Source of the DNA: Azospirillaceae bacterium
Lineage (GTDB): Bacteria; Pseudomonadota; Alphaproteobacteria; Azospirillales; Azospirillaceae
Direction: 5' to 3'
Assembly (NCBI GenBank): GCA_028283825.1
Contig: JAPWJW010000004.1
Span: 252,292-316,291, forward strand
Length of the DNA: 64,000 nt
Positions 24,970 through 32,528 of this stretch are shown in pieces. Under the pieces are notes generated by a model that ran no database searches, had not been told where the DNA came from, and saw nothing but the letters and a program-made list of their open reading frames with translations. Within the stretch, counting starts at the first letter, position 1. The number at the start of each line of letters is the position of its first letter. Position numbers and translations under genes: made by a program.

Positions 24970-26193
24970 ATGTCCAACCGCCGCCATGGTCTTATCGGCG
25001 TGGTGCTTTCCGGCCTGATGGTTGCCGGACCCGCCGCCTATGCGGCCCCCCCGCAACCAGCCGCCAAACCGGCCGATCCCGTCGCCAACATCGCCTATCT
25101 GGCGCTGACGCAGAAACGCATCTGGCCGCAAAGCTTCCTCGACCAGCCGCCGGATGACGACGGCGTGCAAGGCGCCCGCCTGGCCCTGGCCGACAACGCC
25201 ACCACCGGCCGCTTCATCCACCAGGCCTATCACCTGGAAGAGGCGCTGGAACCCGACGCCGACGCCGTCGTGGCGGCGTTCAGGAAGCTGTACGCCCAGG
25301 GTTATCGCGCCTTCGTCACCGATGTGCCGGCCGACCTGCTGCTGCGCCTGGCCGATTTGCCCGAAGCCAAGGACAGCACCCTGCTGGACGCCACCACCAC
25401 CGACGACGCCCTGCGCGGCGAGCAGTGCCGGCGCAACGTCCTGCACCTTCTGCCCAGCCGCGCCATGCTGGCCGACGCGCTGATGCAGTACCTGGCGGTC
25501 AAGAACTGGCGCACCATCCTGCTGGTGGCGGGGCCGGAGGCGGGCGACAAGCTGTACGCCGACGCCCTGCGCAAATCGGCCCGCAAGTTCCGCATCAAGA
25601 TCGCGGCCGACAAGCCCTGGACCTACGACCCCGGCGCGCGGCGCACCGACACCGGCCACTACGCCATCGGGGCGGAGGTGGCGCGCTTTACCCAGGGGCT
25701 CAGCTACGACGTGCTGGTGGTGGCGGATGAGGGCGACAATTTCGGCGACGACCTGGGCTATCGCGCCACCGACCCCCGGCCGGTGATGGGCACGCAGGGC
25801 CTGGTGCCCGCCGCCTGGGCCCGCCCCTTCGAACAATGGGGCGCCACCCAGTTGCAGGCCCGGTTCCTGAAGCAGGCCAACCGCTGGATGACGGAGCGCG
25901 ACTACGGCGCCTGGATGGCGGTACGGGCCCTGGGCGAGGCCGCCACCCGCGGCGGCAGCGTGGAGGGGGCGGCCATGACCGCCTACCTGCGCAATCCCGA
26001 TTTCGAACTGGCGGCCTTCAAGGGCGCCCGCCTCAGCTTCCGTTCCTGGGACGGGCAGTTGCGCCAGCCGGTGCTGCTGGCCGACGCCCGCTCCCTCGTC
26101 TCCGTCTCGCCCCAGCCGGGCTTCCTGCATGAGACATCGGAACTGGACACGCTGGGCCCCGACCAACCGGAGACGACATGCCATCCAAAATAA
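24970..26193 (+). CDS. ABC substrate-binding protein of the PQQ-dependent alcohol dehydrogenase system
   Basis: 407 residues with a signal peptide (GVVLSGLMVAGPAAYA, cleavage near residue 26). The fold is a Leu/Ile/Val-binding-like periplasmic protein: VANIAYLALTQKRIWPQSF, DDDGVQGARLALADNATTG, NVLHLLPSRAMLADALMQYL and DVLVVADEGDNFGDDLGYR. These features match the TIGR03863-type protein found with PQQ alcohol dehydrogenases. An AAGGAG site precedes the ATG by 9 bases. It starts the cluster that continues with beta-propeller, ATPase and permease. Its TAA stop is the first codon of intergenic repeat copy B. Confidence 0.87.
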   Translation: MSNRRHGLIGVVLSGLMVAGPAAYAAPPQPAAKPADPVANIAYLALTQKRIWPQSFLDQPPDDDGVQGARLALADNATTGRFIHQAYHLEEALEPDADAVVAAFRKLYAQGYRAFVTDVPADLLLRLADLPEAKDSTLLDATTTDDALRGEQCRRNVLHLLPSRAMLADALMQYLAVKNWRTILLVAGPEAGDKLYADALRKSARKFRIKIAADKPWTYDPGARRTDTGHYAIGAEVARFTQGLSYDVLVVADEGDNFGDDLGYRATDPRPVMGTQGLVPAAWARPFEQWGATQLQARFLKQANRWMTERDYGAWMAVRALGEAATRGGSVEGAAMTAYLRNPDFELAAFKGARLSFRSWDGQLRQPVLLADARSLVSVSPQPGFLHETSELDTLGPDQPETTCHPK

Positions 26194-26354
26194 TGCCGGC
26201 GGCACGAGACTTTGACTCGTGCCGCTGGAGGCTGGCGACCGCCAGCCCCGGAGTGAGCACCGCAGGGCGGAACGAGGATAGCCAAGCCGGCGGATGCCGG
26301 CGCCCGGCGCCTGAGGGGGCCTTTGATCGTTTACGATCAAAGGCCACGCGTATG
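26191..26354 (-). repeat. Intergenic repeat family, copy B
   Basis: Reverse-oriented copy of the family. Read on the minus strand it starts ATACGCGTGGCCTTTGATCG, has a perfect stem (GGCCTTTGATCGT with ACGATCAAAGGCC), the shared CCCTCAGGCGCCGGGCGCC core, an extra 55-base internal piece compared with copy A, and the hairpin CGGCACGAG/CTCGTGCCG before GCATTA. The upstream gene's TAA stop is inside its edge, and it carries the sequence directly before the beta-propeller start codon. Confidence 0.75.
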
Positions 26355-27311
26355 ATGACGGTCGCAGTGTTGGGGGGAATGCTGGTGATCGCAACACCCG
26401 CCTGGGCCGAGCGCCTGCTGGTGTCGAATGAAAAGGACAACACCGTCACCGTGGTGGACGCCGGCACCCTGGCGGTCATCAAGACGGTGAAGGTGGGCGC
26501 CCGGCCGCGCGGCATCACCCTGTCCAAGGATGGCAAGGCCCTCTACATCTGCACCAGCGACGCCGACCATATCGAGGTCCTGGACCTGTCCAGCCTGACC
26601 GTCACCCGCGTCCTGCCCAGCGGCCCGGACCCGGAGCTGTTCACCCTCAGCCCCGACGGCAAGACGCTGTACGTCTCCAACGAGAACGACAACATGGTGT
26701 CGGTGCTGGACATCGCGTCCGGCCGCATCGTCACCGAGATCCCAGTGGGGGTGGAACCGGAGGGCATGGGCATCAGCCCCGATGGCCGCATCCTGGTGAA
26801 CACGTCGGAAACCACCAGCATGGCCCATTTCATCGACACCCAGACACATGAGATCCTGGCCAACGTGCTGGTCGGCAGCCGGCCGCGGGTGGCGCAATGG
26901 ACCAAGGACGCGGCGCAGGTGTGGGTATCGGCGGAGGTGGGGGGCACCGTGTCCATCATCGACGCCGCCCAGCGCAAGGTGATCAAGACCATCCGCTTCG
27001 ACATCCCCGGCGTGCCCAAGGAATCCGTGCAGCCGGTGGGCATCGCCCTGACCGCCGACGGCAACAACGCCTTCGTGGCCCTGGGCCCCGCCAACCGCGT
27101 GGCGGTGATCGACACCCACAGTTTCGAGGTCAAGAAATACCTGCTGGTGGGCCAGCGGGTATGGAACCTGGCCTTCTCCGGCGACGGCAAGCGCCTGTAC
27201 ACCACCAACGGCGTCAGCAACGACCTGTCGGTGATCGATGTCGAGGCGGAAAAGGTGGTGAAGTCGGTACCGGTGGGCCGCCTGCCCTGGGGCGTGGTGG
27301 TGGCCCCGTGA
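26352..27311 (+). CDS. PQQ-dependent catabolism-associated YVTN beta-propeller protein
   Basis: 319 residues from the ATG at 26352. The longer open frame begins inside repeat copy B and is rejected. A signal peptide (VAVLGGMLVIATPAWA) is followed by about seven blades with YVTN-like signatures: RLLVSNEKDNTVTVVDAGTL, LYICTSDADHIEVLDL, LYVSNENDNMVSVLDI, VWVSAEVGGTVSIIDA, AFVALGPANRVAVIDT and LYTTNGVSNDLSVIDV. It matches TIGR03866-type proteins that accompany PQQ alcohol dehydrogenases and should be periplasmic. Its GTGA end overlaps the ATPase start. The exact function is not known. Confidence 0.88.
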   Translation: MMTVAVLGGMLVIATPAWAERLLVSNEKDNTVTVVDAGTLAVIKTVKVGARPRGITLSKDGKALYICTSDADHIEVLDLSSLTVTRVLPSGPDPELFTLSPDGKTLYVSNENDNMVSVLDIASGRIVTEIPVGVEPEGMGISPDGRILVNTSETTSMAHFIDTQTHEILANVLVGSRPRVAQWTKDAAQVWVSAEVGGTVSIIDAAQRKVIKTIRFDIPGVPKESVQPVGIALTADGNNAFVALGPANRVAVIDTHSFEVKKYLLVGQRVWNLAFSGDGKRLYTTNGVSNDLSVIDVEAEKVVKSVPVGRLPWGVVVAP

Positions 27312-28063
27312 CGGCCGCCGGCCAAGCCGCCCTATCCGTATCCGGCCTGACCCACGCCTTCGGCGCCGTGCCGGTGCTGCGGGAGGTGGGGTTCGGCATC
27401 AATCCCGGCGACTTCACCGTGCTGCTGGGCCTGAACGGTGCGGGCAAGACCACCCTGTTCGCCCTGGTCACCCGCCTGTACCACAGCCGGGCCGGCCGCA
27501 TCGCCGTGTTCGGCCACGACATCAAGGCCCAGCCCTCCGCCGCCCTCGCCACCATGGGCGTGGTGTTCCAGCAGCCCACCCTGGACCTGGAACTGACGGT
27601 GGAACAGAACCTGGCCTATCACGCCAGCCTGCACGGCATGGCCGGATCGCGCGCCAAGGTTCGCATCACGGAGGAGTTGGAGCGCGTGGGCCTGGCCGAC
27701 CGGCGCCGTACCCGGGTGCGCCAACTGTCCGGCGGCCAGCGGCGGCGGGTAGAACTGGCCCGCGCCCTGGTGCATGACCCGGCCCTACTGCTGCTGGACG
27801 AACCCACGGTGGGCCTGGATATCGAAAGCCGCCGCTTCCTGCTGGCCCATGTCCGTCATCTCTGTCGCGACCGGGGCCTGGCCGTGCTGTGGGCCACCCA
27901 TCTGATCGATGAGGCCGACGACGACGCGCACGTCATCGTGCTGCACAAGGGCCAGGTGCTGGACCAGGGCCCCGTGCCCGACGTAGTGGACCGCAGCGGC
28001 GCGCTGAGCCTGCGCGGCGCGTTCGATGCGCTGACAGGCCAGGGCGCGGCGGTGCCGGCATGA
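27308..28063 (+). CDS. ABC transporter ATP-binding protein, PQQ-dependent alcohol dehydrogenase system
   Basis: 251 residues starting at a GTG that overlaps the beta-propeller stop (GTGA). Walker A is GLNGAGKTT (41-49), the Q-loop MGVVFQQPTLDLELTVEQNL, the signature LSGGQRRRVELARAL and Walker B ALLLLDEPTVGLD. It is of the ABC-2 (drug/polysaccharide exporter, CcmA-like) type and matches the TIGR03864 group. With the following permease it should form an exporter-type unit. The transported compound is unknown; a role in supporting periplasmic quinoprotein alcohol dehydrogenases is inferred from family context. Confidence 0.88.
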   Translation: MTAAGQAALSVSGLTHAFGAVPVLREVGFGINPGDFTVLLGLNGAGKTTLFALVTRLYHSRAGRIAVFGHDIKAQPSAALATMGVVFQQPTLDLELTVEQNLAYHASLHGMAGSRAKVRITEELERVGLADRRRTRVRQLSGGQRRRVELARALVHDPALLLLDEPTVGLDIESRRFLLAHVRHLCRDRGLAVLWATHLIDEADDDAHVIVLHKGQVLDQGPVPDVVDRSGALSLRGAFDALTGQGAAVPA

Positions 28064-28866
28064 CCCCCATCCACTATGCCCGCTGCCTGGGCGGCATCGT
28101 GCGGCGCGAGGCGCTGCGCTGGACACGGCAGCGCGGCCGGTTCCTGTCGGCCCTGGTGCGGCCGCTGGTGTGGCTGGCCATCTTCGCGGCCGGCTTCCAC
28201 TTCGTGCTGGGCGTGTCCATCATCCCGCCCTATGAGACCTATATCCCGTATGAGGTCTACATCGCACCGGGATTGCTGGCCATGATCCAGCTGTTCAACG
28301 GCATGCAAAGCTCCCTTTCCATGGTTTACGACCGGGAGATGGGCAGCATGAAGACCCTGCTGGTCAGCCCCTTCCCGCGCTGGTTCCTGCTGACGGCCAA
28401 GCTATTGGCCAGCGTGGTGGTGTCGGTGGTGCAGGCCTATATCTTCCTCGCCATCGCCTGGTTCTGGGAAATCGACCCGCCGCCGCTGGGCTACCTGACG
28501 GTGCTGCCGGCCCTGGTCTTGTCCGGCCTGATGCTGGGTGCCCTGGGCCTGGTGCTGTCGTCCTTCATCCGCCAGCTGGAGAATTTCGCCGGGGTGATGA
28601 ACTTCGTCATCTTCCCCATGTTCTTCGCGTCAAGCGCGCTGTACCCGCTGTGGCGGGTGAAGGAAAGCAGCCTGACGCTCTACTGGGTCTGCCAGTTCAA
28701 CCCCTTCACCCACGCCACCGAGTTGCTGCGCTTCGCGCTCTACGGCCAGGCCGATCCGCTGGCGGCCGCCGTGGTGGCGGGCTGCACCCTGGTATTCATG
28801 ATCCTGGCGGTGTGGGGTTACGACCCCGGGCGCGGCCTGCTGGCCCGGCGGGGCGGCGGCGAATGA
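28060..28866 (+). CDS. ABC-2 type transporter permease, PQQ-dependent alcohol dehydrogenase system
   Basis: 268 residues, about six membrane segments; the ATGA overlap with the ATPase shows translational coupling. Typical ABC-2 features are YEVYIAPGLLAMIQLFNGMQ, VYDREMGSMKTLLVSPFPR and FVIFPMFFASSALYPLW, followed by NPFTHATELLRFALYG. It belongs to the PedC-like TIGR03861 group. It works with the ATPase encoded just upstream in the inner membrane. The next gene again overlaps by ATGA. Confidence 0.88.
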   Translation: MTPIHYARCLGGIVRREALRWTRQRGRFLSALVRPLVWLAIFAAGFHFVLGVSIIPPYETYIPYEVYIAPGLLAMIQLFNGMQSSLSMVYDREMGSMKTLLVSPFPRWFLLTAKLLASVVVSVVQAYIFLAIAWFWEIDPPPLGYLTVLPALVLSGLMLGALGLVLSSFIRQLENFAGVMNFVIFPMFFASSALYPLWRVKESSLTLYWVCQFNPFTHATELLRFALYGQADPLAAAVVAGCTLVFMILAVWGYDPGRGLLARRGGGE

Positions 28867-29504
28867 CGGGCGGGAGCAAGCGCATGCGTTCACTGGTCCT
28901 CATCCTTCTGACCACCCTGCTGGCCGCCGGCACGGCACGGGCGCAAGCCCTTCAGACGGATCCCGACTGGCCTTGCCATCAGCGCCTGGTGCCGCAGCTG
29001 ACGGGCGCCACGTACTGGAGCGGCCCCGCCCTGCCCGACCATGCCGACTGGCGCGCCGACAAGCGGGTGGCGCCGGTGGTGCTGGCCATCACCCCGCGCG
29101 AGGTGCCGGCCGAGGATGGCGCCAAGGATCTGGCGCGTTTCGCCGACAAGGTGCCCAAGGGCCGCCGCGCCATCCTGTACCCCAAGGCCTTCGCCGGTAT
29201 TGTCGAGGAGGTCAACCGCCAGCGGACGGAGGTCATCGACCGCATCCGCGACCTGGCCCGTCGCCAGCGCGATATGGGTGACCTGGTATCCCACGCCACC
29301 ACCGAATTGCAGGCCCTTCCCGCCGACACGGCCGACGCCGCCCAACAGCAACAGCGGGCGGAGATCGTGCAGCGCCGCGGCTACCTCATCCGCAATTTCG
29401 AGGAGGTGGAGCGCACCATCCGCTACAGCTGCGAGGTGCCGGTGGATCTGGAGGCCCGCCTTGGCAGTTATGCCCGCGTGCTGACGGATCGGTTGCCGTC
29501 ATAA
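28863..29504 (+). CDS. Small exported protein of the PQQ-ABC cluster, function unknown
   Basis: 213 residues from the coupled ATG at 28863, or 206 from 28884, which has a better ribosome site (GGGAG, 8 bases before). A signal peptide follows (LVLILLTTLLAAGTARA). The mature part contains DPDWPCHQRLVPQLTGATYW and a charged, helical C-terminal half (VNRQRTEVIDRIRDLARRQR), with two cysteines in all (PCHQ and SCEV). No enzyme motif is visible. Its position at the end of the PQQ-ABC operon suggests a periplasmic helper of that system. Its TAA stop is at the border of repeat copy C. Confidence 0.7.
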   Translation: MTGGSKRMRSLVLILLTTLLAAGTARAQALQTDPDWPCHQRLVPQLTGATYWSGPALPDHADWRADKRVAPVVLAITPREVPAEDGAKDLARFADKVPKGRRAILYPKAFAGIVEEVNRQRTEVIDRIRDLARRQRDMGDLVSHATTELQALPADTADAAQQQQRAEIVQRRGYLIRNFEEVERTIRYSCEVPVDLEARLGSYARVLTDRLPS

Positions 29505-29690
29505 TACGCGCGGCATTTGATCGTGACCGCTCAACTGCCGCCCCTCAGGCGCCAGGCGCCGACATCCGTCGGCTTGGGGTTCCTCGCTTTCCAGTCCGCT
29601 ATGCTTCCCGGAAAGCTCCGGCGGCTGCGATCACAGCCCACAGCAGCACGAGTCAGCATCTCGTGTCACCGCTACAAGCCCTGCACATTG
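29502..29690 (+). repeat. Intergenic repeat family, copy C
   Basis: A diverged long copy: TAATACGCGCGGCATTTGAT at the start, CCCTCAGGCGCCAGGCGCC core, CATCCGTCGGCTTGGGG-like middle, then CAGCACGAG and CTCGTGTCACCG near the end. The first stem is broken (GATCGTGACCGCTCAAC), so this copy has decayed. The upstream TAA stop again belongs to the element. The remaining bases to 29762 hold no gene. Confidence 0.65.
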
Positions 29691-29762
29691 CGTTTTCCCG
29701 TTTCGCACCATGTGCGTCATGGTATAGTGACCCGCGTTCCAAGTTAATAGAGCGGGCAAATC

Positions 29763-30065
29763 ATGCTGGGCGAGCTTAAGGCCGAACATTTCCTGCCATT
29801 GCTGAAGCAGGAATTCACCGTCACTTATCCTGATTACCAGACAACTCTGGTTTTGAACGACGTGGAGCACGGCAAGAAAAGCGTAGCACCGGGGCGCTTT
29901 CGTGACCCGTTCTCGCTATTCTTCAACGGCACCGATCCGGAAAGGGTGCTGAACCAGCAGATGCACCCCCTCACCCACCCCACCCTGGGCACGCTGGAGA
30001 TCTTCCTGGTGCCCCTGGGCCGCAACGAGGATGGCACCTTCCACTACCAGGCCATCTTCAGCTGA
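29763..30065 (+). CDS. DUF6916-like small protein
   Basis: 100 residues without a signal peptide: LKAEHFLPLLKQEFTVTYPD, then RDPFSLFFNGTDPERVLNQQ and HPTLGTLEIFLVPLGR. This pattern matches the small DUF6916 family repeatedly found beside microcystin-dependent (tail-collar) proteins, and three such genes follow 0.6-2.3 kb away on the other strand. Function is unknown; a role in the collar-protein assembly is an inference from neighbourhood. A weak purine-rich ribosome site (AGAGCGGG) precedes the ATG. Confidence 0.65.
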   Translation: MLGELKAEHFLPLLKQEFTVTYPDYQTTLVLNDVEHGKKSVAPGRFRDPFSLFFNGTDPERVLNQQMHPLTHPTLGTLEIFLVPLGRNEDGTFHYQAIFS

Positions 30066-30134
30066 AGACGGGATAAGGGACGGGCAGCCATGAGGCCGCC
30101 CGTCCGCATCTGATCCCGCCAAGCTTGGCGCCCG

Positions 30135-30689
30135 TCAGGAATGGCGCCAATGCATCAGCATGTAGGGGCCGACCTCCTCCACATCCGTGAAGCCCAGGCG
30201 CTGGTACAGCCGCCGCGCCGGGTTGCTCTGTTCCACATGGATGGAACAGAGGGCATAGCCGCCGGCCCGCACCAGATCCCGCACCCAACTGAGCAGCGCG
30301 CCGCCCAGCCCCCGGCCCCGCCATTCCGGCACCAGCCCGATTTCCACGATGCGCAGGTCCGCCAGATTGCGGCGGAACAGGTAGAGCCGGCCGATGGGCC
30401 GCCCCGCCATTTCCAAGATCAGGAAGTCGGAATCGAAATAGTTGGTGTCGTAGTGGGCGGCCTGCAGGCGCGCCTGGTCCCGCAGGAAGGCCAGGCGTTC
30501 CTCATCACTCCAGGGGGCGGCCTGCATCTCCTCCCACCGATGGGAGACATAGAGGTCGCGCACGAAGTCGGTATCCTCCGCCCGCTTGGGGCGCAGGGAC
30601 AGGCCCAGCGCCACCAAATCGGGAGGAAGCGTCAGCGCCGGCGGTTCGGCGACGGCGCTGTCCACAGTCAAGGCATCCACTGACATCAC
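30135..30689 (-). CDS. GNAT family N-acetyltransferase
   Basis: 184 residues. The acetyl-CoA binding strand-loop-helix is VEIGLVPEWRGRGLGGALL followed by SWVRDLVRAGG. The C-terminal SIHVEQSNPARRLYQRLGF is the standard GNAT motif B. The acceptor is unknown. The start codon overlaps the stop of the tail-collar gene upstream (ATGA), so it is translated with that gene and may act on the collar proteins or on a metabolite made with them. Confidence 0.85.
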   Translation of the reverse strand: MMSVDALTVDSAVAEPPALTLPPDLVALGLSLRPKRAEDTDFVRDLYVSHRWEEMQAAPWSDEERLAFLRDQARLQAAHYDTNYFDSDFLILEMAGRPIGRLYLFRRNLADLRIVEIGLVPEWRGRGLGGALLSWVRDLVRAGGYALCSIHVEQSNPARRLYQRLGFTDVEEVGPYMLMHWRHS

Positions 30690-31240
30690 GGGCGGCTGGG
30701 AAATTCGCCGAACTGGCAGATGCAGAAATTCATGACCAGGTAGGGCTGGTCGTTGGAACGGGGCACCGGCGCCGCCGCCCCGGTGGGGCCGATGCTGGCC
30801 GCGGCCAGGGAATAACCCGTGGGCGCGGTGGATGTCGGTGCCACGTACATATATTGGACCGTGGTCCGTGTCAGATACGTGGCCGACGAAGGCTCCTCGA
30901 CAAACTGCGGGTTCGCGGTGGCGCTGGGCGCATCAACGTTCATGGTATGGTTGTGCGCCGGGTAATTGGTGCTGAGCAGTGTCACCGTGTCAGACCCGGC
31001 GACCTGCCCAGCGGTACGCGGCGTCAGCCCGACGCCGTTGCCGGTGGAGACGGGGATGCGGCCCATCAGGTTGGGAAGATTGAAATAGCTCTGTAGATCA
31101 CCGCCGTAGGTGTTGCCGATGACCGCGTAGAGGGTGTTGTTCTGCGAGATACCAACTTGCTGGCCGTTGCATTGCGACCAGTTGGCGGGCGGAAAGGTGA
31201 AGCCGAAAGCGCGGATTTCACCGGTGAACGGATCAGCCAT
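30686..31240 (-). CDS. Phage tail-collar domain protein (microcystin-dependent protein family), paralogue 1
   Basis: 184 residues from the ATG at 31240, with AAGGAA 6 bases upstream. The collar motif is MADPFTGEIRAFGFTFPP, then WSQCNGQQVGISQNNTLYAV, IGNTYGGD, FNLPNLMGRIPVSTGNG and the H-rich YPAHNHTMN. The C-terminus PYLVMNFCICQFGEFPSRP is conserved among the three paralogues. These Mdp-like proteins are not prophage tails here, since no other phage gene is near. Their role is unresolved. The longer open frame to 31837 is an overlap with the next gene and is rejected. Confidence 0.82.
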   Translation of the reverse strand: MADPFTGEIRAFGFTFPPANWSQCNGQQVGISQNNTLYAVIGNTYGGDLQSYFNLPNLMGRIPVSTGNGVGLTPRTAGQVAGSDTVTLLSTNYPAHNHTMNVDAPSATANPQFVEEPSSATYLTRTTVQYMYVAPTSTAPTGYSLAAASIGPTGAAAPVPRSNDQPYLVMNFCICQFGEFPSRP

Positions 31241-31296
31241 GACGGGTTCCTTACGTGAAGGAAAGCGGGAGGGGGAGAGTCGCGGGAGACGCGACC

Positions 31297-31845
31297 TCAG
31301 TTGCGGCTGGGGTAGATGCCCTGCATGGCCAGGATGTAGGTCAGCGCGATGAACGGCATCGTGTTGTCGTGCGGCAGGGCGCCGCCACCCGTGCTTCCCA
31401 GGGCGGAACCGATGTAGGTGGTGTACAGCTGGCCAATCGTCCCGTGGACGTCGGTGGTGTAGGGCCCCTTGACCGTCGCCGAAGGGTTTTTCGCGAACAT
31501 GTTGCCCGACGCCGTCGCGCTGGTGGCCGTCACGCCGCTGGCATAGAAGGGGTGGCTGTGGGAGGGTATGTTGTTCTGCACCAACGTCACCGTCTCCGTG
31601 CCACCACTCTCGCCCAGCGTACGGTTGGTCAGGCCCAGCCCCTGGCCTTGGCCGATGGGCGTGCGGCCCTGATAGTCCGGCAGGTTGAAATTGGTGACGC
31701 CGTTGCCGCCGTATGTCGTGACGATCAAGGCGAACAGCGCCTGGTTCTGGCTGATGGCGACCGTGGCGCCGTTGCAGGCAGCCCAGTGCTGCGGAACGTA
31801 GGGTCCGGCGAAAATGCGGATTTCGCCCAGGAAGCATTCGGACAT
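31297..31845 (-). CDS. Tail-collar domain protein (microcystin-dependent protein family), paralogue 2
   Basis: 182 residues from the ATG at 31845, which has GGGAGGA 6 bases upstream; the longer open frame to 31983 is ignored. Motifs: MSECFLGEIRIFAGPYVP, WAACNGATVAISQNQALFAL, TYGGNGVTNFNLPDYQGRTP and IPSHSHPF. The C-terminus is AMQGIYPSRN. Sequence is clearly paralogous to the flanking genes 1 and 3, with the variable middle typical of this family. It belongs to the same minus-strand operon. Confidence 0.82.
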   Translation of the reverse strand: MSECFLGEIRIFAGPYVPQHWAACNGATVAISQNQALFALIVTTYGGNGVTNFNLPDYQGRTPIGQGQGLGLTNRTLGESGGTETVTLVQNNIPSHSHPFYASGVTATSATASGNMFAKNPSATVKGPYTTDVHGTIGQLYTTYIGSALGSTGGGALPHDNTMPFIALTYILAMQGIYPSRN

Positions 31846-31882
31846 GCGTGTCCTCCCATATGCGTCGGATAGCGGGGAAGGG

Positions 31883-32404
31883 TCAGTTGCGTGGCGGGAA
31901 AACGCCGGACATGGCGATGCAGTAATTGGCCACGGCCCACGGCTGCATATTGGCCACCGGCACGCTACCGCCAGCGATGGCAATGCTGGCTGAGTTCAAC
32001 GCGACCAGCGTGCCGGCTTGGGCGGGGGGGATATATACGAACGAGCCCCCGCTGACATTGCCCGGCAAACGCCCCGCCAACGATGTGGGAGGGGTCGTCC
32101 CGTTCGTGTTCGCGACGCTGGTGGAATGGGTGTGCGTGGGCAGGTTCTGTAGGGTCAGCCCCACGGTCTCGGAACCGGCGGACAGGCCGACCGTCGGCAT
32201 CGTCTGGCTGAGGTGGCGGGGCGTGCGGCCGCGCAGGTCCGGCAGGTTGAAGTTGCTGGTACCGTTACCGCCGTAATAAACACCGATCAGCGAATACAGC
32301 GCGATGTTCTGCTGCAGGTTCAATGTCGCGCCATTGCACAACGCCCAGCCCTTGGGCGCCCAATTCCAGGTGAAAATGCGGATTTCGCCAACGAATGGGT
32401 CCAT
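31883..32404 (-). CDS. Tail-collar domain protein (microcystin-dependent protein family), paralogue 3
   Basis: 173 residues with an AGGGAGG ribosome site. Motifs: MDPFVGEIRIFTWNWAPKGW, ALCNGATLNLQQNIALYSLI, YYGGNGTSNFNLPDLRGRTP and LPTHTHSTS; the C-terminus is CIAMSGVFPPRN. It is first in the run of three collar genes plus GNAT. The three copies differ in the central part, pointing to old duplications. Confidence 0.82.
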   Translation of the reverse strand: MDPFVGEIRIFTWNWAPKGWALCNGATLNLQQNIALYSLIGVYYGGNGTSNFNLPDLRGRTPRHLSQTMPTVGLSAGSETVGLTLQNLPTHTHSTSVANTNGTTPPTSLAGRLPGNVSGGSFVYIPPAQAGTLVALNSASIAIAGGSVPVANMQPWAVANYCIAMSGVFPPRN

Positions 32405-32441
32405 ATCTCGGCCTCCCTGTAACTTCCTGTCGAGGGAATTT

Positions 32442-32520
32442 GTGATTAATTCTTACACGCCTAGGTAAGCTCTCGCTGAGAGTAACCCTGTAGCGCGACA
32501 AAAACCACAAAGTTAATCAC
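32442..32520. promoter_or_regulatory. Inverted-repeat region upstream of the collar operon
   Basis: GTGATTAA (32442-32449) and TTAATCAC (32513-32520) are perfect inverted copies 63 bases apart. Between them are two small hairpins, CTTAC...GTAAG and CTCTC-GCT-GAGAG. The region lies between the first collar gene and the TIGR03032-type gene and probably contains the collar operon promoter. Confidence 0.35.
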
Positions 32521-32528
32521 GCAAAAGA

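Noticed and set aside
30686-32404. Remnant prophage
   Set aside because: Collar-domain proteins are the only phage-like feature; no integrase, capsid, terminase or lysis gene is nearby, and the Mdp family is known outside phages.
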